Shown here: positions 26,070-37,663 of the stretch, piece after piece | Layout: each line of letters starts with the position of its first letter | Position numbering within the stretch: the first letter of the stretch is position 1 | Source of the DNA: JAFGRU01 sp016934985 | GTDB taxonomy: Bacteria > Desulfobacterota > Desulfuromonadia > Desulfuromonadales > JAAYDE01 | Length of the DNA: 64,000 nucleotides | Direction: 5' to 3' | Assembly: GCA_963665045.2 (NCBI GenBank) | Contig: CAXXJQ010000003.1 | Location: 1,302,001 to 1,366,000 of the forward strand | Position numbers and translations under genes: made by a program | Notes under the pieces: model-generated | Told to the model about the DNA's origin: nothing | Database searches by the model: none | The model's input: the letters and a program-made list of their open reading frames with translations, nothing else

Positions 26070-26528
26070 ATGAGATACCCGAATCACACCAAAGAACCTT
26101 CTGATCATTTACAGGTATTCGAGCAGGCCTGTAAAAGTGCAGGCCTGAAAATTACCCACCAGCGAACGGAAGTATTCAAGGAACTTGCAAAGGCCGACGA
26201 TCATCCCTCGGCTGAAATAATTTACAGCAGGTTAAAAAAGAACCTCCCGACCCTTTCCATCGATACGGTTTACCGTACTCTCAGCACCCTCGAAAAACAG
26301 GGCCTGATCTCCAAGGTCCAAACTGTTGAAAGTCAGGCCCGATACGAATTCAACAACGAACACCATCATCATCTTATCTGCGACAAATGCCATGAAATAA
26401 TCGATTTTGATTGGCAGGCTTTCGACGATTACCCCTTGCCCAAGGAATTATCCAATTGGGGCCATATCAAAGAAAAAAAAGCCATTCTTCATGGCTTATG
26501 CCACAAATGTTCAGAAAAAAAGGGATAA
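26070..26528 (+). CDS. Fur-family repressor, PerR-like
   Basis: 152 residues from ATG 26070 (GGGGGA 9 bases upstream; a TTG at 26064 is less likely). Winged helix in the N-terminal half (ITHQRTEVFKELAK, SIDTVYRTLSTLEKQGLI) and a C-terminal dimerisation domain with HHHHLICDKCHE and a final CHKC, two CxxC pairs for structural zinc. Next to bcp, katG and rubrerythrin, a peroxide-sensing PerR role is more likely than iron-sensing Fur. The order Bcp-PerR-KatG-Rbr supports autoregulation of this block; no PerR box was clearly matched. Confidence 0.88.
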   Translation: MRYPNHTKEPSDHLQVFEQACKSAGLKITHQRTEVFKELAKADDHPSAEIIYSRLKKNLPTLSIDTVYRTLSTLEKQGLISKVQTVESQARYEFNNEHHHHLICDKCHEIIDFDWQAFDDYPLPKELSNWGHIKEKKAILHGLCHKCSEKKG

Positions 26529-26989
26529 TAGTTAGGCATCAGAAGATTTGGTAATTTATTGAAGTAACTTCTTCAGGGCAAAAAATTTTTTCTTTATTTT
26601 AGGAATTTATCTTATATAATATTTCTTATTGGCAAAAAACTATCAGCCCTTTCAATTTATAGCATAAAATAACTGCTATAATTTTCGAATATTGTTGCCC
26701 TTCCAGCCATCAAATCCAGGCCAAGGCGCGAGGGAAAACATGGCCCCTGATAAAACCTTAACCAATTATTTCTGTGCCCTATCGTCAATGTCATCAATTT
26801 CATGACTGCAAGCCTTTCCGGCCCAAAGTTGAGGTGGAATTTTCAGGACATTAAGAAGCTGTCTAATTTCGATGATGAACTCAATCCTGAGGGCGTAGTC
26901 GAGACCAAAGGCGCCATTACCTGGCTGTGAAGCAAAACATCAATATTCATTAGTTTTCAATAGTTCACACGACAAACGGAGGAGATATC
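26529..26989. other. Gap upstream of katG with a candidate operator
   Basis: 461 bases. AT-rich, with an inverted repeat TTATAGC (26657-26663) and GCTATAA (26675-26681) that could be a regulator site, and an open frame of 42 codons (26802-26930, starting MTASLSGPKLRWNF) of protein-like composition but without a good ribosome site. It may be the remnant of an older gene. No standard promoter is obvious. Confidence 0.4.
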
Positions 26990-29200
<2,211 letters not shown>

Positions 29201-29408
29201 TCTCGTCAAAAAAGTTTTCGTTAGTGTCTGCCAGTACTGGTAGAAATACCTGTTGTTGGGGGCAAGACAAATCCCGCCGGGAGAAAAGGTTATAGAAACA
29301 ATGTATTAAATTTTTCCGGCCACAATAATGTAAATATGATAATTTTTGGGCTAAGCCTCATCAGCCGAAGTTTGTTCACATTGAAAATCTGTCTTTGAAA
29401 GGATAAAG

Positions 29409-29984
29409 ATGAAAAGCTTAAAAGGAACACAGACTGAAAAGAATATTCTCACCGCGTTCAGCGGCGAATCCCAGGCCCGCAACCGTTACACTTACTTTGC
29501 CGGCAAAGCGCGCAAGGAAGGCTACGTACAAATAAGCAATATCTTTGAAGAGACGGCCAGCCAGGAAAAAGAACATGCGAAGCGCCTGTTTAAATTCCTC
29601 GAAGGCGGTGAAGTTGAAATTACCGCAACATTTCCAGCCGGCGTTATCGGCACCTCGGTGGAAAACCTGAAAGAAGCGGCTGCTGGTGAAAACCACGAGT
29701 ATACGGTCATGTATCCAGAGTATGCCGCCAAGGCCCGTGAAGAGGGATTTCCTCAGGTTGCCGCAGCCATGGAAGCCATTGCCGTGGCGGAAAAGCAGCA
29801 TGAAAAGCGTTATCTCGACCTGGTGGCCAATATCGAAGCCGGGCGGGTTTTCAAGCGTAAGGAGGTTGTAACCTGGCGGTGCCTCAATTGCGGCTATCTG
29901 CACAAGGGCAAGGGTGCTCCCGAGCTTTGCCCCGCCTGTGCCCATCCTCAGGCCCATTTCGAACTTCTCGGGGAAAACTGGTAA
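29409..29984 (+). CDS. rbr: Rubrerythrin
   Basis: 191 residues: an N-terminal four-helix diiron domain with AFSGESQARNRYTYFA and ETASQEKEHAKRL, a second pair in EAIAVAEKQHEKRYL, and a C-terminal rubredoxin-like domain with CLNCGY and CPACAHPQAHFELL. This NADH- or rubredoxin-dependent enzyme reduces H2O2 to water and is typical of anaerobes. It completes the oxidative-stress block. RBS GAAAGGATAAAG. Confidence 0.96.
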   Translation: MKSLKGTQTEKNILTAFSGESQARNRYTYFAGKARKEGYVQISNIFEETASQEKEHAKRLFKFLEGGEVEITATFPAGVIGTSVENLKEAAAGENHEYTVMYPEYAAKAREEGFPQVAAAMEAIAVAEKQHEKRYLDLVANIEAGRVFKRKEVVTWRCLNCGYLHKGKGAPELCPACAHPQAHFELLGENW

Positions 29985-30035
29985 AAAGCAACAATAGGAA
30001 TATATTTTTTAAATTTTTTTACTATCTCTACATTT

Positions 30036-30066
30036 CCCTTGGCACCGGCTGATGCGGTGCCAAGGG
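30036..30066. repeat. Strong hairpin without a T tract
   Basis: Perfect 12-base stem CCCTTGGCACCG / CGGTGCCAAGGG with a 7-base loop, between rubrerythrin and the DUF202 gene. Neither strand has a clear T run after it, so it is not a standard terminator. It may stabilise the mRNA end or be a small mobile palindrome. Confidence 0.5.
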
Positions 30067-30118
30067 ATTCAAGCCCTATAAATCGCCATAACTGCAGACA
30101 GAATAGGCCCCAATACCC

Positions 30119-30466
30119 GTGGACAAAATCAACGAAACCGATAACAATCCAGTCAATAACGCGATCATCATCAGTGAAATCCAACTTTTGTTGGCAGAAA
30201 AGCGCACTTCCCTGGCAACGCTGCGAACCGGCATTGCCATTTTCGTCCTGCCTCTTACCGTCGTCAGTTTCCTTATCGCAACCTCTCAGTATTATAAGAT
30301 TGTAAACGTCCTCCATCTTTTCCTGCCTTTGATGTTGGGCTGTTTTCTTCTGGCCGTTTTCGGCGGATACCTGGTTATACGGGCGTTGCGAAAAATCCGT
30401 CGCTTTGAGGATGCTATTGAAAAGCTGAAAGCCCGCCACAGCAAACTCTCCGAGATAATATACTGA
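30119..30466 (+). CDS. DUF202-family small membrane protein
   Basis: 115 residues from a GTG at 30119. It starts with a soluble 30-residue segment, then LAEKRTSLATLRTGIAIFV (the DUF202 signature ANERTxLAWxRT in variant form), two or three membrane helices, and a basic coiled-coil-like tail (KIRRFEDAIEKLKAR). DUF202 proteins are inner-membrane proteins of unknown function. Ribosome site is weak. Single gene facing pgaD. Confidence 0.72.
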   Translation: MDKINETDNNPVNNAIIISEIQLLLAEKRTSLATLRTGIAIFVLPLTVVSFLIATSQYYKIVNVLHLFLPLMLGCFLLAVFGGYLVIRALRKIRRFEDAIEKLKARHSKLSEIIY

Positions 30467-30625
30467 TTTTATTGGTTAAAAATAGGAAAATAAAACCTTG
30501 TTCAAGTCCTTTACCAACGCCAAGGCCTTGGCTTTGAACATCCCCAAAAAAGTAAAAACCCGTCAAAAAAATGAAGGTTTTTAATTCACCGTGAATTTAA
30601 GGGTGTTAGTCGTTCTGGATGGACA

Positions 30626-31099
30626 CTAGCTGGAATCTTTAGCTGTTGATGGTACAAGACCGGTGGGTTTAAGTGTCACATTACCGAGGTCATCAAAATG
30701 GAGGACGGTCCGCCTGTTGTCCCGCCACTTTTGCAGCGTTTCCGTCTGGATTGAAAAGTAATGGGCGGTCTGTTGTAAAGACATTTCAGGAGGAGAGATT
30801 TTCCTTTTTTCGTTCTGGCCGTAACGGTTTAGATTGTAGAGACTCCAGAGTCTGATAACAATGCCGATTAAAAGGATTACAAGCAAGTAAATCCCAATCA
30901 GATCTACCAGATGCCGATAACCATGCTTTTCAATCATGACATCGTAAAAAATTTCAAAACCCAGCAGCCAGGCAAAAAGGGATAGAAAAGGACGAATCAG
31001 GTAAAAGAATAAGAGCCAGAACAGTGCCGTTAAAAAGTTTTGGCTGAGCCGTTGCTTTTTTGTTTGCGCCTCTGGACGTTCAATAATGATATTTTTCAT
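30626..31099 (-). CDS. pgaD: PgaD-like PNAG synthase auxiliary subunit
   Basis: 157 residues with two membrane helices (LFWLLFFYLIRPFLSLFAWLL and VDLIGIYLLVILLIGIVIRLW) and a cytosolic C-terminal part, as in PgaD. In E. coli PgaD pairs with PgaC and together they bind c-di-GMP to switch on polymer synthesis. The start overlaps the pgaC stop by 4 bases. Last gene of the pgaABCD operon. Longer C-terminal tail than the E. coli protein. Confidence 0.85.
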   Translation of the reverse strand: MKNIIIERPEAQTKKQRLSQNFLTALFWLLFFYLIRPFLSLFAWLLGFEIFYDVMIEKHGYRHLVDLIGIYLLVILLIGIVIRLWSLYNLNRYGQNEKRKISPPEMSLQQTAHYFSIQTETLQKWRDNRRTVLHFDDLGNVTLKPTGLVPSTAKDSS

Positions 31100-32352
31100 A
31101 TTTCAGCCTCGGTAATCCCGCGGTCCACGGTATGCCAGCGTGCTCTTTTCTTGGGGTTGTGCAAAAGCGCCCTTGGCAGCGCAACCAGGGTGGTAATCCA
31201 GTTGATGGCCCAATAAACCAGGGGATACCAGATCATTATGAAGTAATAACGGTAACTTCCTTTCTCATACCTGGAATCAAGCAAGAGGCTGATGGTAAAT
31301 TGAAGAAGGCAGGTCAGCCCCAATACGACACCGGGCCAGGTCGGAATTATACTGACCACAAGATATTTTTCCGGAATTGGAAAGAAAAACCCGAGTATCC
31401 ACAGAATCACCATGACAAACAGGGTCAGGCACCACAGAACACTACAGAAATGCTCAAAAAAAACAAGCCACATCCGGCGGGATGTCCATTTGAACAAATG
31501 CCCCAAATTCATCAGGATGACTTCATTGCCACCAATCGCCCAACGCAGACGTTGTTTCAGCAAACCGGAAAGGGTTTCCGGCATAAGTATCCAGCACAGA
31601 GCGTGGGGTTCGTAACGGATATCCCAGTGTGCAAGTTGCAGCCGCCAGGAAATGTCAACGTCCTCAGTCATAATGTTTTGCGACCAGTAACCGACCCGAT
31701 GCAAGGCGGTTTTCCTGAAGGCAGAAACCACACCAGAAACAGTGAAAACACGCCCGTAGATACGTTGTGCCCGTTTGATCAGACCAATAATGGCGGAAAA
31801 CTCTCCCATTTGAATTTTACCAAGCAAAGTGGAGCGGCTCCGCGTTCTCGGGTTTCCTGTGACCGCGCCGACCCTTGGACCGAACAGAAACTGTTTCATA
31901 ATCCAGTGTACAGCCATTGGGTCGAGAAGAGCATCGGCATCTATGCAGACAAGGAATTCGGCGTTGGCCACCATGGAGCCTGATCGCAAAGCCACGGCTT
32001 TGCCCTGGTTGGTTGCCAGGTGGAGAACCCTTAATCGGGAGTTTTCAGGTAAAAGGGAGTCGAGAACGACGCCGGTTTCATCGCTGCTGCCGTCATTGAT
32101 AGCCAGGATTTCGTAATTTGGATACTTAAGCTCCGAAAGAAAATTAATAGTTTCACTTATGTGGCTGGCTTCGTTGAAACAGGGTATAAGAATAGAAACC
32201 AGGGGGTAGGAAGGAAGCTCCGGGATATCCTCAGGTTTGCCCTGTGGTTTTTCCCAGCGGAAAAAAAAGTAAAGGGCTCCGATAATCCATACATAAGCCA
32301 TGAATAACGGATAATAAAAGGTGTAGTTTTGAATTAATTCGCCCAGGTTCAA
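31096..32352 (-). CDS. pgaC: Poly-beta-1,6-N-acetylglucosamine synthase
   Basis: 418 residues, family-2 processive glycosyltransferase in the inner membrane. Motifs: INDGSSDET, CIDADALLDP (DxD), MTEDVDISWRL and LLKQRLRWAIGG (QxxRW), flanked by N- and C-terminal membrane helices. It polymerises UDP-GlcNAc to beta-1,6 PNAG. Starts 4 bases into the end of pgaB and overlaps pgaD by 4 bases. Confidence 0.94.
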   Translation of the reverse strand: MNLGELIQNYTFYYPLFMAYVWIIGALYFFFRWEKPQGKPEDIPELPSYPLVSILIPCFNEASHISETINFLSELKYPNYEILAINDGSSDETGVVLDSLLPENSRLRVLHLATNQGKAVALRSGSMVANAEFLVCIDADALLDPMAVHWIMKQFLFGPRVGAVTGNPRTRSRSTLLGKIQMGEFSAIIGLIKRAQRIYGRVFTVSGVVSAFRKTALHRVGYWSQNIMTEDVDISWRLQLAHWDIRYEPHALCWILMPETLSGLLKQRLRWAIGGNEVILMNLGHLFKWTSRRMWLVFFEHFCSVLWCLTLFVMVILWILGFFFPIPEKYLVVSIIPTWPGVVLGLTCLLQFTISLLLDSRYEKGSYRYYFIMIWYPLVYWAINWITTLVALPRALLHNPKKRARWHTVDRGITEAEI

Positions 32353-34301
32353 CGTTCGTCTCCAGCCTGATAGGGAAATGTCTGCAATGAAATACCGGTA
32401 TGAACCTTTTCTCGTTCCGGGTGATTTTCTAAAAAGTTGTCCGGGTAGTAGCCGAAATTGACAGCTCCTTGGCGCTGGAGGAACTTCATCTGCTCCACAA
32501 GTTCAGCGGTCGGGATAGGTTTTTCCCGATTCCAATCATAGCTTTGAAGCTCAAAAACCGTCTTTTTCAGGCCCTGCGGATATTTCTTAACCTTGGCCAC
32601 CATGTCCCCCAGCCAGGGAAGAGGAGCCCCCGCCTTCTCCATGTAGGGCATCGCCATGATTGCCGTCCAATCATAGGCGTTCAGAAACTGGGGAAGTGAT
32701 TGGGCAAACCATGCTTCACTTTCGGGATTCATTATTGGCATCGCGTAAATGTTGCGCGCCGTAAATATCGTCGGCCGCCAGATTTTGACGAGTCCAGCCA
32801 ATTCTTGAGTCCAGTCGATAAGCATCTGGGATTTGGCCTCGGTCCACCTCTTCATGGCTTCCGGGGAATTGCGGATTTCCCTGATTGAGCCAGGCAGCCC
32901 CCACTTCTCCCGATAGGTCTGGAGGGCATGGGGGTGATTGTCTTCAAAATCAGTAAAAAATGCATCATCGTGGAAGAGCAAGCCCTGAAAGTCGGCATAG
33001 CGGGCCAGGTCTGCGTATATTTCACGAATGGCCTTGCGTGCTTTTGGTTCAAAAGGAGACAAACGCCGGTAGGTATCGTCAGTTGTTTGATAAGTATCTG
33101 ATTTTTTCCATTCCTGGACGAGCCAACTCTCCTCTCCAAATTCAAACCCGAGTACAGGCATCCAGGCAAAAACATCCACTCCGGCGCGGTTTCGCAACTG
33201 CCAGGCCACCCGATTGAAGAGATCGGCCTTTACAGGAAGGTGGCGATTGGGAAAATAAAGGGCATCGGCTGTACCGTTGCCGTCCGCATCAGCATACGCC
33301 TGCAGAAAAACAGCGGAGATTTTTAGTTTTTCGATGCGTTCGATAAGAAGCCCGAGGTTTTTTTCCTGCTGAACCGGGTCTGGATCATAAACATAGTCCA
33401 GATCAACATGCACCACCCTGTAAGGACCTGTTTTCTTAATATTATGAATTTGCCAGACCAGATCGTTAAGCTTTTGGTCCCCTGAAACAAGGTAACGACG
33501 AATTTTTGAGATGTCCGTTGAATAATTAGCCCCGTCTTCCAGAGTGAGGGTTATGGGCATGCCAAGGTCCCTGGCAATTTGAACCGCCGGCAGGTTAAAC
33601 TTGCCGTAGGGCCAGACCATGACCCGTGGACGTTTGCCAGTCTTTTCCTGAATGAGGTCCGTATTCTTTTCCAGATCCTTTCTTATGCGATTTAAGAAAG
33701 CGACATCCCCTTCGTATACCCCTGTTTTTTTGTCAAAAATGCGATGGGCCAGTGCCGGCTGGGAGTTTTCCTGAGGGTTGCCCTTGACTCCCAGGTGCAG
33801 TTCATAGCTGTGAGAGGCAATTTCCACCAGGCCCGAATCAGCCATTTCCTTGGCCTCGTCCCAGGAAATGAACCATTCTCGGGGAACAATGTGATCGCCG
33901 TAACGAACATAGTTATCGTCCGGCCCTTCCATCCAACTTCCGACAAGGGCCAGCACGGCAGGAAATTCATAGGCTTTTAAAAGAGGATAAACCCTTTGAT
34001 AAAAACTGTCGTATCCATCGTCAAAAGTAAGAAGAACAGCCTTATCGGGCAAAGGCCGCTCGCCTTTGCCGGCTGCCAGCAAATCGTCGACAGTAATGGC
34101 CCGGAAGCCATGGCTTTTAAGCCAACTGAAATGTTCAATTAGCCTTTTTGTTGATATGGTCATTCCCTCAGGATCGTTCACCCGGTCCATAGTGTTGTGA
34201 TAACAGAGCGAAATAAACTCATCACCTGCGGTAACTGCAGATGCAGTCAGCAATGATAGAACACAAGACACCAGAATAAATGAAAGGATTTTTTTCATCA
34301 T
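32349..34301 (-). CDS. pgaB: PNAG N-deacetylase/glycoside-hydrolase-like protein
   Basis: About 650 residues. ATG at 34301 is preferred because it overlaps the pgaA stop as TGATG; an in-frame ATG 12 bases earlier is possible. A signal peptide (FILVSCVLSLLTASAVTA) and then a NodB-type deacetylase domain with LTFDDGYDSF and ASHSYELH, followed by a C-terminal GHL13 domain (about 300-640). In E. coli PgaB is a lipoprotein; here no lipobox is seen. It partly deacetylates PNAG so it can be exported through PgaA. Confidence 0.93.
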   Translation of the reverse strand: MMKKILSFILVSCVLSLLTASAVTAGDEFISLCYHNTMDRVNDPEGMTISTKRLIEHFSWLKSHGFRAITVDDLLAAGKGERPLPDKAVLLTFDDGYDSFYQRVYPLLKAYEFPAVLALVGSWMEGPDDNYVRYGDHIVPREWFISWDEAKEMADSGLVEIASHSYELHLGVKGNPQENSQPALAHRIFDKKTGVYEGDVAFLNRIRKDLEKNTDLIQEKTGKRPRVMVWPYGKFNLPAVQIARDLGMPITLTLEDGANYSTDISKIRRYLVSGDQKLNDLVWQIHNIKKTGPYRVVHVDLDYVYDPDPVQQEKNLGLLIERIEKLKISAVFLQAYADADGNGTADALYFPNRHLPVKADLFNRVAWQLRNRAGVDVFAWMPVLGFEFGEESWLVQEWKKSDTYQTTDDTYRRLSPFEPKARKAIREIYADLARYADFQGLLFHDDAFFTDFEDNHPHALQTYREKWGLPGSIREIRNSPEAMKRWTEAKSQMLIDWTQELAGLVKIWRPTIFTARNIYAMPIMNPESEAWFAQSLPQFLNAYDWTAIMAMPYMEKAGAPLPWLGDMVAKVKKYPQGLKKTVFELQSYDWNREKPIPTAELVEQMKFLQRQGAVNFGYYPDNFLENHPEREKVHTGISLQTFPYQAGDER

Positions 34302-36973
34302 CAGAATTTCCATCCCAGGCGTGAGTAAACGTAAGCCCGGTTTTCCGCATCTCCGTCAAAGAAGCTTTGTCCGTAGCAAACGCCGTAAACCCACTCCAGA
34401 CGATAAGCGGCTTCGTGAATTTGTTCGTAGCAGGCATTAGCGATGGGATTGCTGCCGAAATCTTTCTGCCAGTAGTTACCAGCCGAAAGCATCAGCCGGT
34501 GACTGAAGGAACGATCATAACGGCGCCAGATGCGGTGCAGGTTATCGAGGGTCAGTGTCGTTGTCAAATCCTGCTCGGGGTTGTAATACGGGGTGTTGTC
34601 TTTGGTGTTTGAGGTGCCATCCACTTCAAGATGGGCTGTGAGTTTGTATTTGGGATAGGTCAGAAGTCTTTGGGAAAAACGCGTAAAAACACCGGAGCGG
34701 AAGTTCCCATCGCTGAAATTCATGAAGCGGGCAAGGAGGCTGAATTCGCGGCTTTCACTTGCGCGGTAATTAAAAGCGAGACTGGCCGCATCGGCATTAA
34801 CACCGTTTTTGAGTGCCCGCAAAGGGGTCTCGCGGCTGAATAGTTCCAGTTCAATGGGGAATGACCAGTAATCGTTCAACTCCCATTCCGCCGCCAGTCG
34901 CAATCCTGGGTCACCCCCATCTGCAAAATTCCACGTTGCTTCAGCAAGCCCCGTAAGATCAGGCCCACGGTATTCAAATCCGGCCCCGAGCCGATGAAAA
35001 TTCTCATCCCCCTCGGGAAAACTGCCAAATCCGAAGCGATAACCTGCAAACGCCCGGTAATTTTCATGCATGGGCCGGGAAAACAGAACCCCTTCAAGGA
35101 ACAGGTCCTGATCACCTTCAGAAGAACCGTCGCTTTGGCCGTACCCGGCTTCCAGCCTCAGCTCTCTCATGTTATGAATTTCCCAAAGGCGCCAAAGCTT
35201 CAGGACATGAACATCGTTTGGATAACGAAGATAAAGCTTTTTGATTAATTCTTCCGCCTTTTGGTATTCCCTCAAATCCAGATAGGTTTGGGCCAGGGCA
35301 ATTTGAATGCCCTTGTGCTCTGGTTCCAGCCCGAGGCCAAGTTGAAAGGTTTCATTACTCAGGCGGGGCCATCCCCGGCTTTGGTAAACCACTCCCAATT
35401 CTTTAATAATGTCTGTGTTGCTTGGCGCCAATTCGTGAAAAGAAGTAAAAAAATCCTCCGCTTCCGGCAATTCGTCACGGTAATAATGGTTCAACCCACC
35501 AAGCATATCGGCATCGAATTTTTTATTATTGGGGGTCCCTCTCGTATAGCCATCGCTATAATCCCAGGGCTCCTGACTTTCGCGAAGCTCTTCCACCATC
35601 TGATTGGCGTTTTTGAAGTCCTCGCATTCGATAGAAGCGTAAAAAAGACCAAGTTTGGCGTTAAAGTCATTCGGCCGGTTGCGAAGGATTTGCTGATAAA
35701 TACTTCGGGCGATCTCCGGTTTTTTAAAGTAAAGCCAGGCGTCAGCTAAAGCTTCAAGTACATAGTGGGGGAAAACCGTCCATCCTTCCTCTTGAAGCAA
35801 ATGATATTCATGGATGACCTTTTCCATTTGGAGGGCATCCCGCCAGGCAACCATAAGGTCAAACCGGGTCTGGAGTTGCAGAAGACGATCAGATGCCCCG
35901 GTGGAATTAAAAGAGGAAAGGATCTCTTCCAACTGTTTAATGGCCAGGTGGGTTTCTTTGAATTCTTCCTTCTCCGACTTCGGGGGCAACTCGCCCCATC
36001 TCACGCGTAAGCCCCCATCCTCAACACGGATACGGGTCATTTCAGAGGTATTAAAATTACCTGAAAACTTTTCAGATTTTTCCCTTGCAAGATCGGCAGC
36101 CCCGAGTTTTTCCATCACCAAAGTTTCACCGCGTAGGGCCGATGTGTTGCCTGCCTGTTTCATTTGATCTTGGTAATTTTTCAAGGAAGCAAAGAGGGCA
36201 TCCTCCTTTTGTTTCATTTCCCCTTTGGGCTGAGACCGGAGTTGATCGAGCGCAGCAAATGTATTAAGAAGATCCTCTTGATAATTACGGGCGCCTTTAA
36301 ATTCTGGAGCCCGCGCCAATTCCTCTTGGACAATTTTCAGAGCTTGATAATAATCACCCTGTTTTTCAGCAATATATGCCTGAGCAAGGCGGTAAAATCG
36401 GTTTTCCGGCCAGCGTTGCTGGTAGCTTTTTAATAATCCCAAGGCCTCAGCGTAATGACCCATGTCGGTCAGGGTCAGAACCAGGCCCAGATTAAAATCC
36501 AATTGTTCAGGAAATCTTTTTATACCCCAACGGTACAGGGTTTCGGCAAGTTCAAATAACCCCTCTCTTCGTGCGGACTTGGCGGCCGCCTGAAGAACAT
36601 AAGAAGGTACTTGGGAAGGATCAAGGTGTTGAATCAGAGAAACCGCCTCCGCGTCCTTTTCCGCCCAGTTTAAAACGGTAAGATAATCGTAAAAAACCTG
36701 CTTGTTATGAGGATCTTTATGATAAAGATTTTTCAGAATAGCTAGGGACTCGGAAAACTGGCCTTGCCGAGCCAGCGAAACAGCATCCTCGTGTGGCGTC
36801 AGTTTTTTGGCTGGGGAACCGTTACCACCCCAACACGGCCAGGAAAACAGGAGAAAAAGAAGCAATGGAAGAAAAACAACCGCAGGATATTTCCCTGCCG
36901 ATTTGGTTGAATTTTTTTCCGGTCCGTATAATTTGTTTTGGGTTTTTCCCCAGACCCTAATCATCATCAACAT
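34301..36973 (-). CDS. pgaA: PNAG outer-membrane porin with TPR domain
   Basis: 890 residues. N-terminal signal/membrane segment (AVVFLPLLLFLLFSW), then a long TPR region (about 55-580; for example AVSLARQGQFSESLAIL) and a C-terminal beta-barrel ending in phenylalanine (AYVYSRLGWKF), the usual outer-membrane terminal signature. It carries PNAG out of the cell, guided by PgaB. First gene of pgaABCD on the minus strand. A candidate promoter lies upstream at 37049-37076. Confidence 0.93.
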   Translation of the reverse strand: MLMMIRVWGKTQNKLYGPEKNSTKSAGKYPAVVFLPLLLFLLFSWPCWGGNGSPAKKLTPHEDAVSLARQGQFSESLAILKNLYHKDPHNKQVFYDYLTVLNWAEKDAEAVSLIQHLDPSQVPSYVLQAAAKSARREGLFELAETLYRWGIKRFPEQLDFNLGLVLTLTDMGHYAEALGLLKSYQQRWPENRFYRLAQAYIAEKQGDYYQALKIVQEELARAPEFKGARNYQEDLLNTFAALDQLRSQPKGEMKQKEDALFASLKNYQDQMKQAGNTSALRGETLVMEKLGAADLAREKSEKFSGNFNTSEMTRIRVEDGGLRVRWGELPPKSEKEEFKETHLAIKQLEEILSSFNSTGASDRLLQLQTRFDLMVAWRDALQMEKVIHEYHLLQEEGWTVFPHYVLEALADAWLYFKKPEIARSIYQQILRNRPNDFNAKLGLFYASIECEDFKNANQMVEELRESQEPWDYSDGYTRGTPNNKKFDADMLGGLNHYYRDELPEAEDFFTSFHELAPSNTDIIKELGVVYQSRGWPRLSNETFQLGLGLEPEHKGIQIALAQTYLDLREYQKAEELIKKLYLRYPNDVHVLKLWRLWEIHNMRELRLEAGYGQSDGSSEGDQDLFLEGVLFSRPMHENYRAFAGYRFGFGSFPEGDENFHRLGAGFEYRGPDLTGLAEATWNFADGGDPGLRLAAEWELNDYWSFPIELELFSRETPLRALKNGVNADAASLAFNYRASESREFSLLARFMNFSDGNFRSGVFTRFSQRLLTYPKYKLTAHLEVDGTSNTKDNTPYYNPEQDLTTTLTLDNLHRIWRRYDRSFSHRLMLSAGNYWQKDFGSNPIANACYEQIHEAAYRLEWVYGVCYGQSFFDGDAENRAYVYSRLGWKF

Positions 36974-37048
36974 TCTGAGTAATAGGCCTTTTTTTGTTTC
37001 AGGCTTTAGAGTGAAATTTTTAATAAAAGGTAATTTTAAAACGACCGA

Positions 37049-37076
37049 ATATTATCAAAAATGCTTTTAATTGCAA
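37049..37076 (-). promoter_or_regulatory. Candidate promoter of pgaABCD
   Basis: On the minus strand TTGCAA (37076-37071), a 16-base spacer and TAATAT (37054-37049), 76 bases before the pgaA ATG. Upstream of it lies a palindrome that could be an operator. Confidence 0.4.
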
Positions 37077-37094
37077 CTTTATAAGTGTTCTATT

Positions 37095-37115
37095 TAACTT
37101 TATTTTTTAAAGTTA
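37095..37115. promoter_or_regulatory. Palindrome TAACTTTA-N5-TAAAGTTA upstream of pgaA
   Basis: Perfect 8-base arms with a TTTTT centre, 19 bases upstream of the candidate -35 box. Size and symmetry suit a dimeric repressor or activator. No regulator gene is adjacent, so the protein is unknown. Confidence 0.35.
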
Positions 37116-37615
37116 TTCGGGTCGATTTGCATTATTTACGCCAGGAAAAGAGCGGAAAAATACGGGGGGATAAGATGGAAAGGCCACGGAGATGCAAGGT
37201 TGGGGATGTGCTTTATATCAATATTGCTGATTTAAAATCCCCCCTCTATCTCAGATGTCCAGGTTCTCTGCATGTAAAAAACTGCAAAAAAATTATCAAT
37301 TTTTGTCACCTTCCTTTTACCCATGGGGCTGTTTTCTTAATATCAGATGGAGAATGGCCTTTGACTCCACTCTTGCGAAATTTAAACCTTCCGATTCGGG
37401 CATCGAAAAGCAGGGCCACAATCCTTGGTGTGGAAAGGTTATGTTGAAAATTTAAATTGATGTTTCCTTCTGGGGACCAAAACCCTTGCATAGTTTGATG
37501 GCGGGGGATTCGATTACGTGGTAACCGGGTGCGGAAAAACCCGGGGAGCCTGTCCCTTTTCTCCGGCTTTTAAAATCTATCTCAACCTGAATAAATATTT
37601 TCCTCAGACAATAAA

Positions 37616-37645
37616 AAACCCTGTCAGAAAACAGGGCTTTTTAAG
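37616..37645 (-). terminator. Intrinsic terminator of the 2-oxoacid oxidoreductase operon
   Basis: On the minus strand an AAAAAGCCCTGT / ACAGGGTTTTTT hairpin with a T tail, 19 bases after the stop at 37664. Confidence 0.82.
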
Positions 37646-37663
37646 AAAAAATCTCTTATGTTT

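Larger units (their letters stand above)
36974..37615. other. Gap upstream of pgaA without a convincing gene
   Basis: About 640 bases between pgaA and the terminator at 37616. It contains the candidate pgaA promoter and a perfect palindrome at 37095-37115, and beyond these a stretch with open frames of up to 120 codons that lack ribosome sites and recognisable domains. A hairpin CCGGGT/ACCCGG lies near 37525-37543. I looked for a c-di-GMP riboswitch pattern here and did not find one. Confidence 0.45.

Noticed and set aside
37085..37455. Frames of 120 and 66 codons upstream of pgaA
   Set aside because: No good ribosome site, low protein-like character, and they overlap the promoter region of pgaA.
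37130..37560. Possible c-di-GMP riboswitch upstream of pgaA
   Set aside because: Searched by eye for the conserved GEMM core and did not find it; also the region reads on the wrong side for part of the match.
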